Position numbers and translations under genes: made by a program. A stretch of DNA of 64,000 nucleotides from positions 4,074,727 to 4,138,726 of the forward strand of contig NC_051123.1 in assembly GCF_014839805.1 (NCBI RefSeq), given 5' to 3'. Shown piece by piece: positions 21,965 through 32,122 of the stretch. Positions within the stretch are counted from its first letter, which is position 1. Each line of letters opens with the position of its first letter. This DNA comes from Manduca sexta. Lineage: Eukaryota; Arthropoda; Insecta; Lepidoptera; Sphingidae. The notes beneath the pieces are model-generated. The model worked only from the letters and a program-made list of their open reading frames with translations. It searched no databases and was not told where the DNA came from.

Positions 21965-24203
21965 ATGGCTTTTCTGGGCAAAGAATACAAGTTTGTCAGA
22001 GATGAAAATTTCGAGGCTTTCATTCAGTCTTTAGGTGAGTATTGTAGGTTATTGAACTTTATTTTATAATTTATACTTGCCTCAGTGGCATATCGCGGTG
22101 CTGCTGGGGTTTCAGGTTTGATCCCCGGTAACATATTGAGGTTTTCTACTCAGTATATCAGCATCATCAATTTGTCTACGATATAGCGTCCCATACTAGA
22201 ATAGATGCACAAAACGAAAAGTAAGTGTGCTTGTTTCCAATGATTTCACATTAACATTTTTATTTTCATAGACGTATAACAAAGGTATTGTATTTAATTG
22301 GTGCTAGGTCTCTCATATGATAGAGTCCGCCTGGGTAGGTACCACCGCAATATCTATTTTTGCCGCCACACTGCAGTGTGTAGTCACTGTTGAACGAGAT
22401 GTGAAAAGCGGAAGTGGGTGTGTTAGCATGCACAATTCATCTCTTTCCAGGTCTTCCTGAAGAAGAAAACAAGATATACAAGGACTACCATCCTAGTCAG
22501 AAGTTGACCCTGGACGGAGCCACCTACACCTTCACCGCTGCTACTCCTCAATCATCCGACACGTTATCTTTCAAGTCAGGTGTTGAATTCGATGAGAAAA
22601 TTGATCATTCTAATGTGAGTGTATATTGGCCATACGTATAAAGCAAAGTCCCCCGCAGTCTATGTGAATACGATAAACTCAAAAACTACCGAACGGATGT
22701 CGATGTAAATTGAGACTCTGGGAAGGATAAAGGCTATTTTTTATCCCGGGAAAATATATACTTAGCAGAAATTTTATCCCGGTAAACTTTTTCGAAGGCG
22801 AAGCCGCGAGCAAAAGCTTGATTATAACAATTATTATAATTGTATTGAAATATAACTATTTATCGTGTTTATTATATTATTATTTTAAGACTAGTCTTCG
22901 ACACGTCGGGAGAATATAATAATATTAGGTACAATATAAATAACCACAATAAAATCCGTACCTAAATAGTTTTATTTTGTTGTCTAATATTCATCCCTTA
23001 ATATAATAATTGTGCCTATTATGGTCTCAATACGAATATAGAAAAGGCAGACGGCGAATGTACCTAAACCGTAATACCGTAGCTACTTAAAAGGTACGTA
23101 CTAGTAGCACTCGCAAAATATTTTAGTCAAGGCACCTTATAATTGCTTTCAAAACCATGATATGGGTTTACTTATTCTCAATTACCTATTTACTGGTGGT
23201 AGGTCTCTCATACGAGAGTCCGCTTGGGTAGATACCACCGCAATCTCTTTCTGCCGCCAAGCAACAGTGTGTAGTCTTTTGTGTTCCGGTTTGAAAGGCA
23301 TTGTTGGCAGTGTAACTACTGGACATAATAAGACTTAACATCTCATGTCTTAGGATAGCGAGCGCAGTGGAATACCAAACAGTACTTGGTAATTTGAGGT
23401 GTTTGATGATGTTTCTGCTGTGCTTGCTTCTGTATTGCTTACAAACAGGCGAACAGCTCGTTATTCAAAGCAATAATAATCCTTAGCTAAGTACTGATGC
23501 AAACTAGATTAAAATTTCTGTTTCCTAAAACCATTTCAGGCGAAGTCAACTGTCACAGTAGAAGATAATGTCATGACGCACGTCCAAAAGTTAGAGGATG
23601 GAAAAGTGTTCACCTTCCTCAGAGAGTTTAACGGAGATGAGTTAGTATTGGTATGTATGTTTTTTTTTTTTTTCCTATACTTAATGTTTAACATCTTAAC
23701 TAATTATAACTCTAGTGCTATCAGCTAGGTGGTACATTGCCAAGTGATAGCGTGTGTTTGTGGTACACTGTGGGTGTCAGGGGGGAGTGGGTTTCCGCGA
23801 TTTGATAATTGATTGGTCTGTATGTTGGCATGTACCTATGGGTAGAAGTAATCTTTATCTCCGTTTTACGCCATTTGCGGACCAACAACTAAGTTAGATT
23901 AACTGGCATAGCTAAGAAAAACATGGTACAGTCAGCCACAAAAGTGGTTAAACAAATAAAAAAATTCGAATCGCCTTTAAACGTTTGTGTCCTTGTTGAC
24001 AATTGTTTTTGCTTTAGTAAAATTAATTCAAATAAAATAAACTCGAAGTTTATTTTAGTGAAGAAAATAATTTGGTTGCTGGCTGTACCTACTCGATTTA
24101 CACAATAAAACAACAATTATAAGTAAATAACCAATTTAATTTCTTTCAGACAATTACAAATAATGCGTGGGACGGAGCAACTAAAATATATTACAAAGCG
24201 TAA
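21965..24203 (+). CDS. Fatty-acid-binding protein gene A (divergent FABP, four exons)
   Basis: Exons 21965-22034, 22451-22614, 23540-23650 and 24150-24203 join in phase to 132 codons plus stop, the normal FABP size and the standard four-exon structure. The start reads MAFLGKEYKFVRDENFEAF, the FABP N-terminal signature. FABPs are cytosolic ten-stranded beta-barrels that carry fatty acids or retinoids. The protein keeps the REF arginine of strand H but ends TKIYYKA where the paralogues have AYRYYKA: the carboxylate-binding Arg of the R-x-Y motif is Ile. It is clearly diverged from copies B-G and lacks their 5' flank. Introns 1 and 2 hold Helitron and repeat-R pieces. An AATAAA lies at 24213. 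Confidence 0.88.
22636..22822 (+). mobile_element. Helitron-like 3' fragment in FABP-A intron 2
   Basis: It contains GTCCCCCGCAGTC, CTCAAAAACTACC and TTTATCCCGGGAAAA words and a decayed end GCAAAAGCTTG in place of GCAAAAGCTAG. Confidence 0.6.
23193..23461 (+). repeat. Dispersed repeat R copy in FABP-A intron 2
   Basis: It starts at the CTCTCATACGAGAG palindrome and runs through GGTTTGAAAGGCATTG and TAACTACTGGA in the forward sense. Confidence 0.6.
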
Positions 24204-24378
24204 TATTAATTTAATAAATTTAATCTGATACATAAAATTTAAGATGATACTTCTGTTTTTCTCATTACCTACATAAACATTCCTAAACAACCTAAAAATT
24301 ACTAATAAGGGCTTAAAAGACTGAAGACTACCTATCTAATAGGCAGTATATTAAAGTGAACATTTGCAGAGGAACAAC

Positions 24379-24570
24379 ATTGACGTATATAGACACTAAT
24401 GTCCATACCAACTATTTGTTCAAAATCTGAACTAAAATGGCAACCAAAACGTCACTATTTATTCACTTGAACAATAAATAATATTACTTATTTGACTAAT
24501 ATTTTTTATTCACATCCAGGTTTACACTTAGACTCGAGTTCTTATATTATGAGCCCCACTCCGTACATTG
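24379..24570 (+). repeat. Dispersed repeat Q, copy 3
   Basis: Same block order as 6798-7010. It lies between FABP genes A and B. Confidence 0.6.
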
Positions 24571-24784
24571 CAATACAGTTGAGTCGAACACAGTGAGTTT
24601 ACGGAACTCCAGATCTAGTACATAGTACGTATATATCGATGTACAATAATAAGTGTTAGCTTGCAAAAGTAAATTATTACAATATGACACTTCTAATGTT
24701 TCGCGTGCCACGCCATTTTCCACCTTAACTCCGACTGGCACCGATGAAATTTTGAAATTCTCGCGCATTACCAATCGATCATTA

Positions 24785-25075
24785 CTGATGGTAGATTTCT
24801 CGTAAGCGTGGCCGTCTGGGTCGGTACTACCACAATGGCTATCCTGCCACCCAACACCAGTCGATATACTGTTCTATTCCGGTTTAAAGGCATTGAACAT
24901 AGCATAACTACTGGGTATTAGGTTTCACATCATATTTCTTAGGGTGACGAGGGCAGTAGAGTACTACGCAGTATTGTGTAATTTAAAGTATTGTATGATG
25001 TAGTTACTGTCTAGGGATGGTCGTATCGCGTACTATCAGACGAGTGGCGTGTTCGTCTCACCCTTCAACTGAATA
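24785..25075 (+). repeat. Dispersed repeat R, in the FABP-B 3' flank
   Basis: Same family and tail as the copies at 39117-39375 and 53060-53345, which lie at the equivalent place 3' of FABP D and F. Here it belongs to the duplicated unit. Confidence 0.65.
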
Positions 25076-25147
25076 AATAAGAGAAAAGTTATAAATTACT
25101 TAAAATTATATATTTCATAACAATCAATAAATTACATAACAATAAAA

Positions 25148-28106
25148 TTAAGCCTTGTAGTATCTGTATGCGACGAAGTCCGGCGAATTACTGGTTAAGG
25201 TCTGCAAAGAAAAAAGAATAATTAAAACATTCTGGGTCATGTATGGATATCTATTATAAGATTAAAGCAGTGTTTCCCAAAGTATTTTTTGCTATGCCAC
25301 CCTGCTGTCTAAATAGAAATCCCCAAGCACCTCTCCTTTGCAATGTCAGGACTAGGAAGCCAGGGGGCTCACGAAGTATCTCCACTACTATTATAAAAAT
25401 GAGTTTGTTTATTTGTTACGACTTTATTACTCAAACCGGTGATGAAATTTTCACTAGCAAGAAGTAAAAGTGCAATACACACAACAGTAGAAGAAACACT
25501 CACTAGAAGAGAGGAGAGAAAAAACGGAGAGCCTAAAGCTAAGCGAGAGTAACAAGAACTATGATCACTAACTATAGTGATGAGCGCAAGTATCAGCGAA
25601 TTATATGTAGAATATAGATCCGTGGCGCATGTGTCAGCTGACTGACTACCTGCGGCCGGCCGGGCGCGTCTCGCTTCAACCGTTTCATGCCCATGTTCAT
25701 AGGTTTACAATAGTATTCAGTTTTAATAACTTTATTATTTGTGCGGATAACACCGCCTCAGGAGGACACATGGGGTACAAAGTGAAAAAAGTTTCATCTA
25801 GAAAATAGTATTACACCTCAAGCAAATTGCATTACTAACTACTCCTTTGACAGGACATTATATTTACCATTTTGAGGAGGTCTTCGCTGAATTCTCTAAT
25901 TACGGCGCCTTTTCCTTCGCTGCCCTTGACAACCTGTGTCATCGTATTACCGTTGACTGTGTACACGCTCTTGATCTGTAAGAAGAGGTAATGAGTGAAT
26001 GTTTTTCAATATACTTACCGGAAAAGCTAAGGATATTTATCTGTGTAATAAAGTGAACTTTTGCAGAGGTAAATTACAAAGGCGTTAACTTGCAACAAAG
26101 TAAATACATAACATGATACGTTGTTCCGTCTCGCGTGCCACTCCATTTTCTAATTTTCTTTTCCATGGCAATTTTCAATACTCGCGCATTATCTGTGGAG
26201 TTGACACGCTCTAATTGGCTGAACGCGCATGTCGCTTCATCGGGAATAGAGAATAGCATCATTGCTTCGCTTCTGTTTTAATCTTATTTCTTGATAATTT
26301 AATTAAATTTTTTGTTATTCATAAAATGTTATAGTCTATCATATAATATCATATAAGTATTTATGACTAAAGAAACAAGACTACTATTTTTGCAATTACT
26401 ATCAATTATAATGCAAAGTTTAGACTAATAAGTTCTTTCGTTTCTAATGTTCGTTTCTTCTTTGCTAAAAATTGCTTGTTGAAGTTAAATTTTGCAAGTT
26501 TTCTTGTTATCTAAACATCACTTGTAAGTTGTAGTAACACCTACCGGAACACCACCCAGGCCTACATCGTCGACCTCCACGCCAGACTCGAACAGGACTT
26601 CGTTGTTGCCCTCACTGGACCTAGTGATGTATCTGTACTTGTTTCCCTCCTTCTTCAACTGGGCGGTGGCCTTGAATGTCGCGTATTTCTTAATCACCTC
26701 CTCATCAGTGACACCTTGAAAGATTACACATTTTCATATATCCTATCTGTCTCTTCGATTTTTTTAAATCTTGGGTTTAATTTGAGGTTTTTACCTTTAG
26801 CAGACATGACAATTCCATCGTAGCTTGTTACAATTTAAATAAATAATTTAATTAAATAGCATAGTCTTCATGTTAGATAGGTTAATAAATATGTCGACTC
26901 ACTGCTGAACTATTGGTCATAAAATTTTCTAGCGATCTCTGATTTTGGTTTAGATGAAATACTTTGAATCGGACCTACGTTCGGACTATGTAATTTTTCC
27001 AATAGCAAATGTTGTATAGTGTGTTCATAGAGAGAACAGATTTTTACATAGTAACCCCTCCTCGCCATTTGGTAATCATTTGTCATGTCTTATTGCTTTG
27101 TTATAAATGATCTTGCGTGTTGTTTTTAGGAATTTTTGTATAGAAACATACCGAAACTAAACAAAAGAGGTAATTAAGCACAGTAGCGACCTCAAATCCC
27201 ACGACGGTTTTCTTCCTGAACAGACTATATGTCTTAAATTTTATTGCAGCAAATGCAGTGGGGTGAATTATTTTTTTAAAATTAAGTATGTATACTTTGC
27301 TGACAGAAAGTGTCCAGATCCAAGCCTAAGGTCTAGCTTAACATAATTCCTGCGTTAAATCCCGCAAACCAGATTCTTTTCCATACGAAAAAATAAAAAA
27401 GCAATTTTAATTAGGCACCGACTCCAAAATTGGTATCTAATATATACTTGTTATGTGAAATTATTTTTTGGTTTTGAGTGGTTTTTGAAGGCGGTTTAAT
27501 TTTTTGTTAAAATTATTTTTATATATTACATTGATTCTAGAATGTACTAATTACAAATTATTTTAGCTAATTTATAGCTCAAATAAATTATGTGATCCCG
27601 TTTTTTTATGTACAATTCTGCGATTATTCTATCATTTGGACAAGTCTTTTCTAAACGTATTTTTGTTTTCTATTGGTGCTAACGCTTGGACAAATGCGTC
27701 TTGATGAGCAATTGTCAGTTGTCAAGATTTTAGGAAATAATAGTTCTTAGTTAATATAGAAAGGGCGAGCCTCATATAAATTTCCTTTCTGCCAATGTGT
27801 AAAAGCAAATATTCATCCATACATTTATGAAAAATGCTGTAGTGTGCGTTCATAATAACACAAAATGGTGCAAGATTTATATTTGTTGCACTATTTATGT
27901 AGTAGCTACATTGAATGTTATAGATTTTTTTGTTCGTGGTAAATGGCAATAAGGACATGGCGTGTCCTTCGTACGTAGTCTATGACTTCACTATCTGATT
28001 GACTAACGTGCCTCCTCATAAAGATAATATACATACCCACAAGCCTGAGGTACTCGTCGAAGTTCTCCTGCCTGTCGAACGTGTAAACTTTTCCTTCGTA
28101 GGCCAT
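25148..28106 (-). CDS. Fatty-acid-binding protein gene B (MFB1-like, four exons)
   Basis: Exons 28106-28037, 26714-26545, 25975-25868 and 25201-25148 have lengths 70, 170, 108 and 54 and join in phase to 133 codons plus stop. The product starts MAYEGKVYTFDRQENFDEYL, has IREF in strand H and ends VAYRYYKA, so both carboxylate-binding arginines and the Tyr are kept. It resembles the midgut FABPs of moths (Manduca MFB1 type), which take up dietary fatty acids in the cytosol. No lesions were seen. Intron 1 matches that of F, not those of C, D and E. Intron 3 holds an LTR-like block shared with all copies. A TATA box lies 59 bp upstream. Confidence 0.9.
25265..25800. mobile_element. Intron-3 transposon block of FABP B
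   Basis: A fragment beginning CAGTGTTTCCCAAAGTA (hAT-like end) is joined to an LTR-like stretch with a GC-rich CGGCCGGCCGGGCGCG core and TTTATTATTTGTGCGGATAA border. The same composite sits in intron 3 of C, D, E, F and G. Confidence 0.6.
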
Positions 28107-28164
28107 TGTGTGCGGTTTTTAGATGTCTGTCCACAAATTAATCAAATCTAAAAATAAGTCTTCC

Positions 28165-28172
28165 CTTTTATA
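28165..28172 (-). promoter_or_regulatory. TATA box of FABP B
   Basis: TATAAAAG on the minus strand, 59 bp before the ATG, at the same place as in C, D, E and F. Confidence 0.75.
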
Positions 28173-28440
28173 GGTATTCTTATCTAAAATTGGGGTTTGG
28201 TGGGCTTGTTGATAAGATTACCTTCATGACTTGCAATGTTGGAGCTATATTCCGGTTTTGATCCGTGTTAAGGGAAATTGCATCCAATGTACAGGGCATT
28301 ATGGAGGTAGATAAATTATATGCAAAACATCATGACGCAGCAATTTTGTCGTTTGCCAAAGAATGACGTACATAATGTACACGGCATTGATTATAAGCGG
28401 TGATTAAGTTACGTCACATCGTGACTGGTGTATATACAAT
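28173..28440 (-). promoter_or_regulatory. Conserved 5' flank of FABP B
   Basis: This block is nearly identical to the flanks of C, D, E and F: AATTGGGGTTTGGTGGGCTT next to the TATA box, TTGATAAGATTA (GATA-type site), then ACTTGCAATGTTGGAGC and a TTACGTCA CRE-like word kept in B and D. The motif roles are inferred. Confidence 0.5.
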
Positions 28441-28600
28441 AATCTTCTTTCTCTTCAGTATTTGGAAGTTCACTGCTGAACATACGCCTACCCCGAACAT
28501 TTCCAGACCAACCTGTTAAAAGCGGTCTGCATCCAGTGGTCTCGTGTGACCTTTACGAGGTCCTCTGTCCATCATGTAGAAGGAAATCCAACGCTGCGCG
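28440..28600 (-). mobile_element. RTE LINE 3' remnant upstream of FABP B
   Basis: In reverse it encodes a degraded form of the RTE C-terminus (WTDDL...W-Q-AFNRLVWK), related to the end of the LINE at 47115-50107. Equivalent relics lie upstream of C, D, E and F. Confidence 0.65.
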
Positions 28601-28695
28601 ACACAGTAGTAAAATCAACACCATGCATATTTCCGTAGTTATTTTTTTTTTTCAGTCAGTGTATTCTGCTGTATTTTAATTAGTAATTCTATAAT

Positions 28696-29027
28696 AGCGG
28701 CGATAGCCTAGTTGGGTGTGGAACGGACTGGCAAGACGAATGTCCGCAGGTTCAAATCCCAAGGGCACACACCTCTAACTTTTCTTAAATCATGTGTGTA
28801 TTCTTTGTGAATTTATCATTCGCTTTAAGGGTGAAGGAAAAACATCGTGAGGAAACCTGTACATCTGAGAAGACTCTCTATAGGAATTTCGAAGGTATGT
28901 GAAGTCTACCAATCCACACTAGGCCAACGTGGTGGACTAAGGCTTAATCCCTCTCAGTAGTAGAGGAGGTCCGTGCTCAGCAGTGGGCAAGTATATAATA
29001 CAGGGCTGATATTATTATTATTATATA
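28696..29027 (+). repeat. tRNA-derived SINE, family 1, full length
   Basis: Internal Pol III A box TAGCCTAGTTG and B box GGTTCAAATCC are intact. The body ends CAGGGCTGATATTATTATTATTA. The paralogous copy upstream of FABP D is at 42774-43105. Confidence 0.85.
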
Positions 29028-29078
29028 TAATGAGGCCCTAAAACAGTCTAAAATATTTTTCAAATTTGTATTGTACTG

Positions 29079-29475
29079 TCATGACATTTGTAGGTCTATG
29101 TTTCATTCATAAAAAAAGCACGTCGCACGATGAGATAATGTTTTTAAACTGACTGAGTCAGCGTGACACTCGAAAATTAATAATAATTCGTCATTAATAA
29201 ATCATTGATGATAATTATTTACTGGTATCGTTGATAATTATTGTATCAAATATTATACCTACTAGATAACATAATTAGTTTGCAACAACGCCGCCATGAG
29301 AATATTTTTCCTGAATAAAAGTCTACTTTATATTTTTTGGAATACAAATTCTTCCAGCGGTTATTTTCAAACATAAACCTCAAGGTAGGTTACTCGTTCT
29401 TGGATTTCGTTTACACTTTTTTTTAAGGAAACATTAACAGTAAACAGAGGACTAAAGCGAATTGTGTGTATGTCG
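29079..29475 (+). repeat. Left arm of a ~400-bp inverted repeat between FABP B and C
   Basis: It runs from TCATGACATTTGTAGG to near GCGAATTGTGTGTATG and is complementary to 31070-31456 with substitutions. It may be the long terminal repeat of a DNA transposon, or simply the mirror of the head-to-head duplication. Part of it is also at 43153-43378. Confidence 0.7.
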
Positions 29476-30290
29476 CAGGGGTATTGTCAAAGCTGTGATG
29501 TTACAATTTAACTAGTCATATTATAATTAAACGGTAGATTGTCAATCGACTTCATTTCTTACAATTTAACGGCCTGGTTTTAGTATCATTGTAATGTCAC
29601 GGGGACAATATAGTGATATTGTATGACAATTATACTTTGATATTTTCACTGGCCAACCATCCAAAAGGTATTTAACGTCTTGCCTAATTCTCACACTTAA
29701 CATTTGAAATATAGGAATCTATTTGCTTAGTAATGTCCCAGAAAAGTAATTATAAAGTGATTTCTTCATGCAACAAAAGGATACATCACATTGTGAAGCT
29801 ATTGTGAAAAGTTAGTTGCGGTACTGGGGTGACGAGAGGCAATGCCTTATTTTTTTTTGTTTGATTTACTCCTTAAGGAGAAGGTAAAGGCTCTCAGCCA
29901 TACAGCCTAGTTTGTCTTCTTTTATACGTCTTCTTTATTACAATTTAAGGGCCGGAGCCATGTCTGTAATATTATTGAATTATAAGGCCGAAGCCATGTC
30001 TGCAATATTCTCAATCCTGAGGCCGAAGACTGAGTATTTACTATTCTATCATCCTTCAAATTCGTTAAATCCATAAAGTTCGAAGAGTAAGGAAGATTAT
30101 ATGGAACTTACATTGGGAAAATGGTTGTATAACACATGCTCATGCGATGGTTACTCAATCTACCTTGAAATAGTAAAACATTAATATAAATATTTCATAT
30201 CTTTTTCATATCGTTTTCAAATTTTTTGATTTTTTTGTTTATAACTAACTATACTGTTTAATGTCTTTGGTAAAATCATACAACGGCATT
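29476..30290. other. Centre of the inverted repeat, no gene
   Basis: AT-rich, no ORF. The stretch 29640-29760 is similar in reverse to 61720-61830 in the F-G interval, which suggests that both belong to one repeat family. Confidence 0.4.
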
Positions 30291-30319
30291 CAGTAACAAT
30301 TGAATTATGTTAGTATGAC

Positions 30320-30871
30320 TAACGCGACCAGACGTCCCGTTTTGAACGGGACCGTCCCGGTTTTCGGTAATCTGTTCCGGTGTCCTCAGAAAAAACCCGG
30401 GGACACAAAATTGTCCCGTTTTTCGAAACCGTGCGAAAATGTAAGAGTCAACCGGACTGCTACTTGGCTTCAAGGCTTACGAATGTTTTCTGTAATGAAT
30501 AAAATGTGGACATCTGAAAAAACTCAGTTACAGATTCCAGTTCTGAAAACGATGTTGATAACTAATGAAAATATATAAAAAAACAGCTGTAATAAAAAAA
30601 AATTTTTCTTCACAAAAATAAATTTTTTTTTTGGTCAATCTCTGGGCTGAGTCCCTAACCCTACAACTCAACCTATGCACGGCCTACCAGCTAAAACTCC
30701 GCGGTGGCCCTCTTCAGCGCATTAGGAACGACTGCGGGCTTCTTCTGACGTTGAAGTGTCTAGTCGGCCGCTGAAGTACAAATTTTCTAATAAGCGTGTG
30801 TTATTTTTTTTCATTCTTCACGTAAATAAACCGAAGTCCCGTTTTGTGACGAAAAATAAATGGTCACGTTA
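30320..30871. mobile_element. Non-autonomous hAT-like element
   Basis: Inverted ends TAACGCGACCA and TGGTCACGTTA are flanked by the 8-bp direct repeat AGTATGAC (30312-30319 and 30872-30879). The related sequence near 37550 has a single AGTATGAC-type site with no insert. The interior has a CGTCCCGTTTTGAACGGGAC palindrome and no transposase. Confidence 0.8.
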
Positions 30872-31069
30872 AGTATGACGATATCAGACAGATTCAGTTA
30901 TCAGTATGATCAGAAGATATTCTGTGAATTTCTTATCTACGATAATGAATGAAAAAATTATTATCTAAAGGATTGAATGTACTCGGAAGCCATATTTAAT
31001 ATGTACTTAATGGCCTTGTAAATGTAAAACTTAAATAGATGGGTCCTAGTTAGCAATCACTAGAGATGC

Positions 31070-31456
31070 AAATATGCATTAAATTACATATACACAATTC
31101 GCTTTAGTCCTCTGTTTACTGTTAATGTTTCCTAAAAAAACGTGTAAAGGAAATCCAAGAACAAGTAACCTACGTTGAGGTTTATGTTTGAAAACACATA
31201 CAAACCGCTGGAAGAATTTGTATTCCAAAAAAATATAAAATAGACCTTTATTAAGGAAAAATATTCTCATGACGGCGTTGTTGCAAACTGTTATGTTATC
31301 TAGTAGGTATAATATTTGATATAATAACAATGATGTATTAAGGACGAATTATTATTAATTTTCGAGTGTCACGCTGACTCGGTCAGTTTAAAAACATTAT
31401 CTAATCGTGCGACGTGCTTTCTTTATGAATGAAACATAGACCTACAAATGTCATGA
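31070..31456 (-). repeat. Right arm of the inverted repeat between FABP B and C
   Basis: Reverse complement of 29079-29475, ending at CAAATGTCATGA. Confidence 0.7.
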
Positions 31457-32122
31457 TAGCCCAGTCATTTGGTAGTTTTACCTGGAAAGTTTTCCAGGAG
31501 TTTTGAAAATTGGTTAATTTATAGATTTCGGTATGCTCTTTTCGAATTTCAACTTTGCCAGCTCGTACCCCCGCCGCTCGCGCCGCCATATTGAAAAAAT
31601 GGCGCCTAAAAACGGTTTTTTGGGAATATCTCCTTTCCGACGCATTTTACGAAAAAAATATTTACGTACAAAATTAAACTAGAAGAAATTTTCTACAATT
31701 TATGTATTTATATTTTTTTTCATAAAATCAATAGTTTTTGGCGTACGAGCGCCACAAAGTACATTTCAATAGACCTTTTAAAAAAAAAACTCATTTCCAC
31801 ACCACCTGGAGGTAGAGTAAGTAGCGCCTTTTTTGTACTATGTTTTCCCCTGTAGGCCTAATCCACTTGTGATAAATTTTATTTCGAAATTTAGCACAAT
31901 CTCCTTCGCTTTGCTGTTCCTGATGGACCAGGTGATACGACTTCGTCCTGAGCATGGATCGAAACATCTAGGACCGAAATTTCGTCCGCATCCTCTGCGA
32001 TGTGACTATCAGATTGATCACACGTCTCTTCATTTTCATTTTCATCGAAAGCTTTTTCAAAATTAGTCACCGTTTCTTCCTCTTCATCAGAATTATATGA
32101 TGGAATTGGCGAATTATTACAA
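31457..32122. other. Left part of an insertion, no gene recognised
   Basis: This block and the next are absent at the mirror position upstream of B. It is AT-rich apart from a short GC/CpG-rich spot near 31570. It may be the 3' or 5' flank of the transposon-like gene to its right. Confidence 0.35.

Noticed and set aside
26074..26262. 62-codon frame repeated in B, D and F (MMLFSIPDEATCAFSQLERV)
   Set aside because: It lies in intron 2 of each FABP copy and is decayed in C and E, so it is probably part of an old repeat duplicated with the intron.
28700..28770. tRNA gene suggested by A and B boxes
   Set aside because: The same sequence is dispersed with a common body and an ATT-type tail, no cloverleaf 3' half fits, and it is a SINE head.
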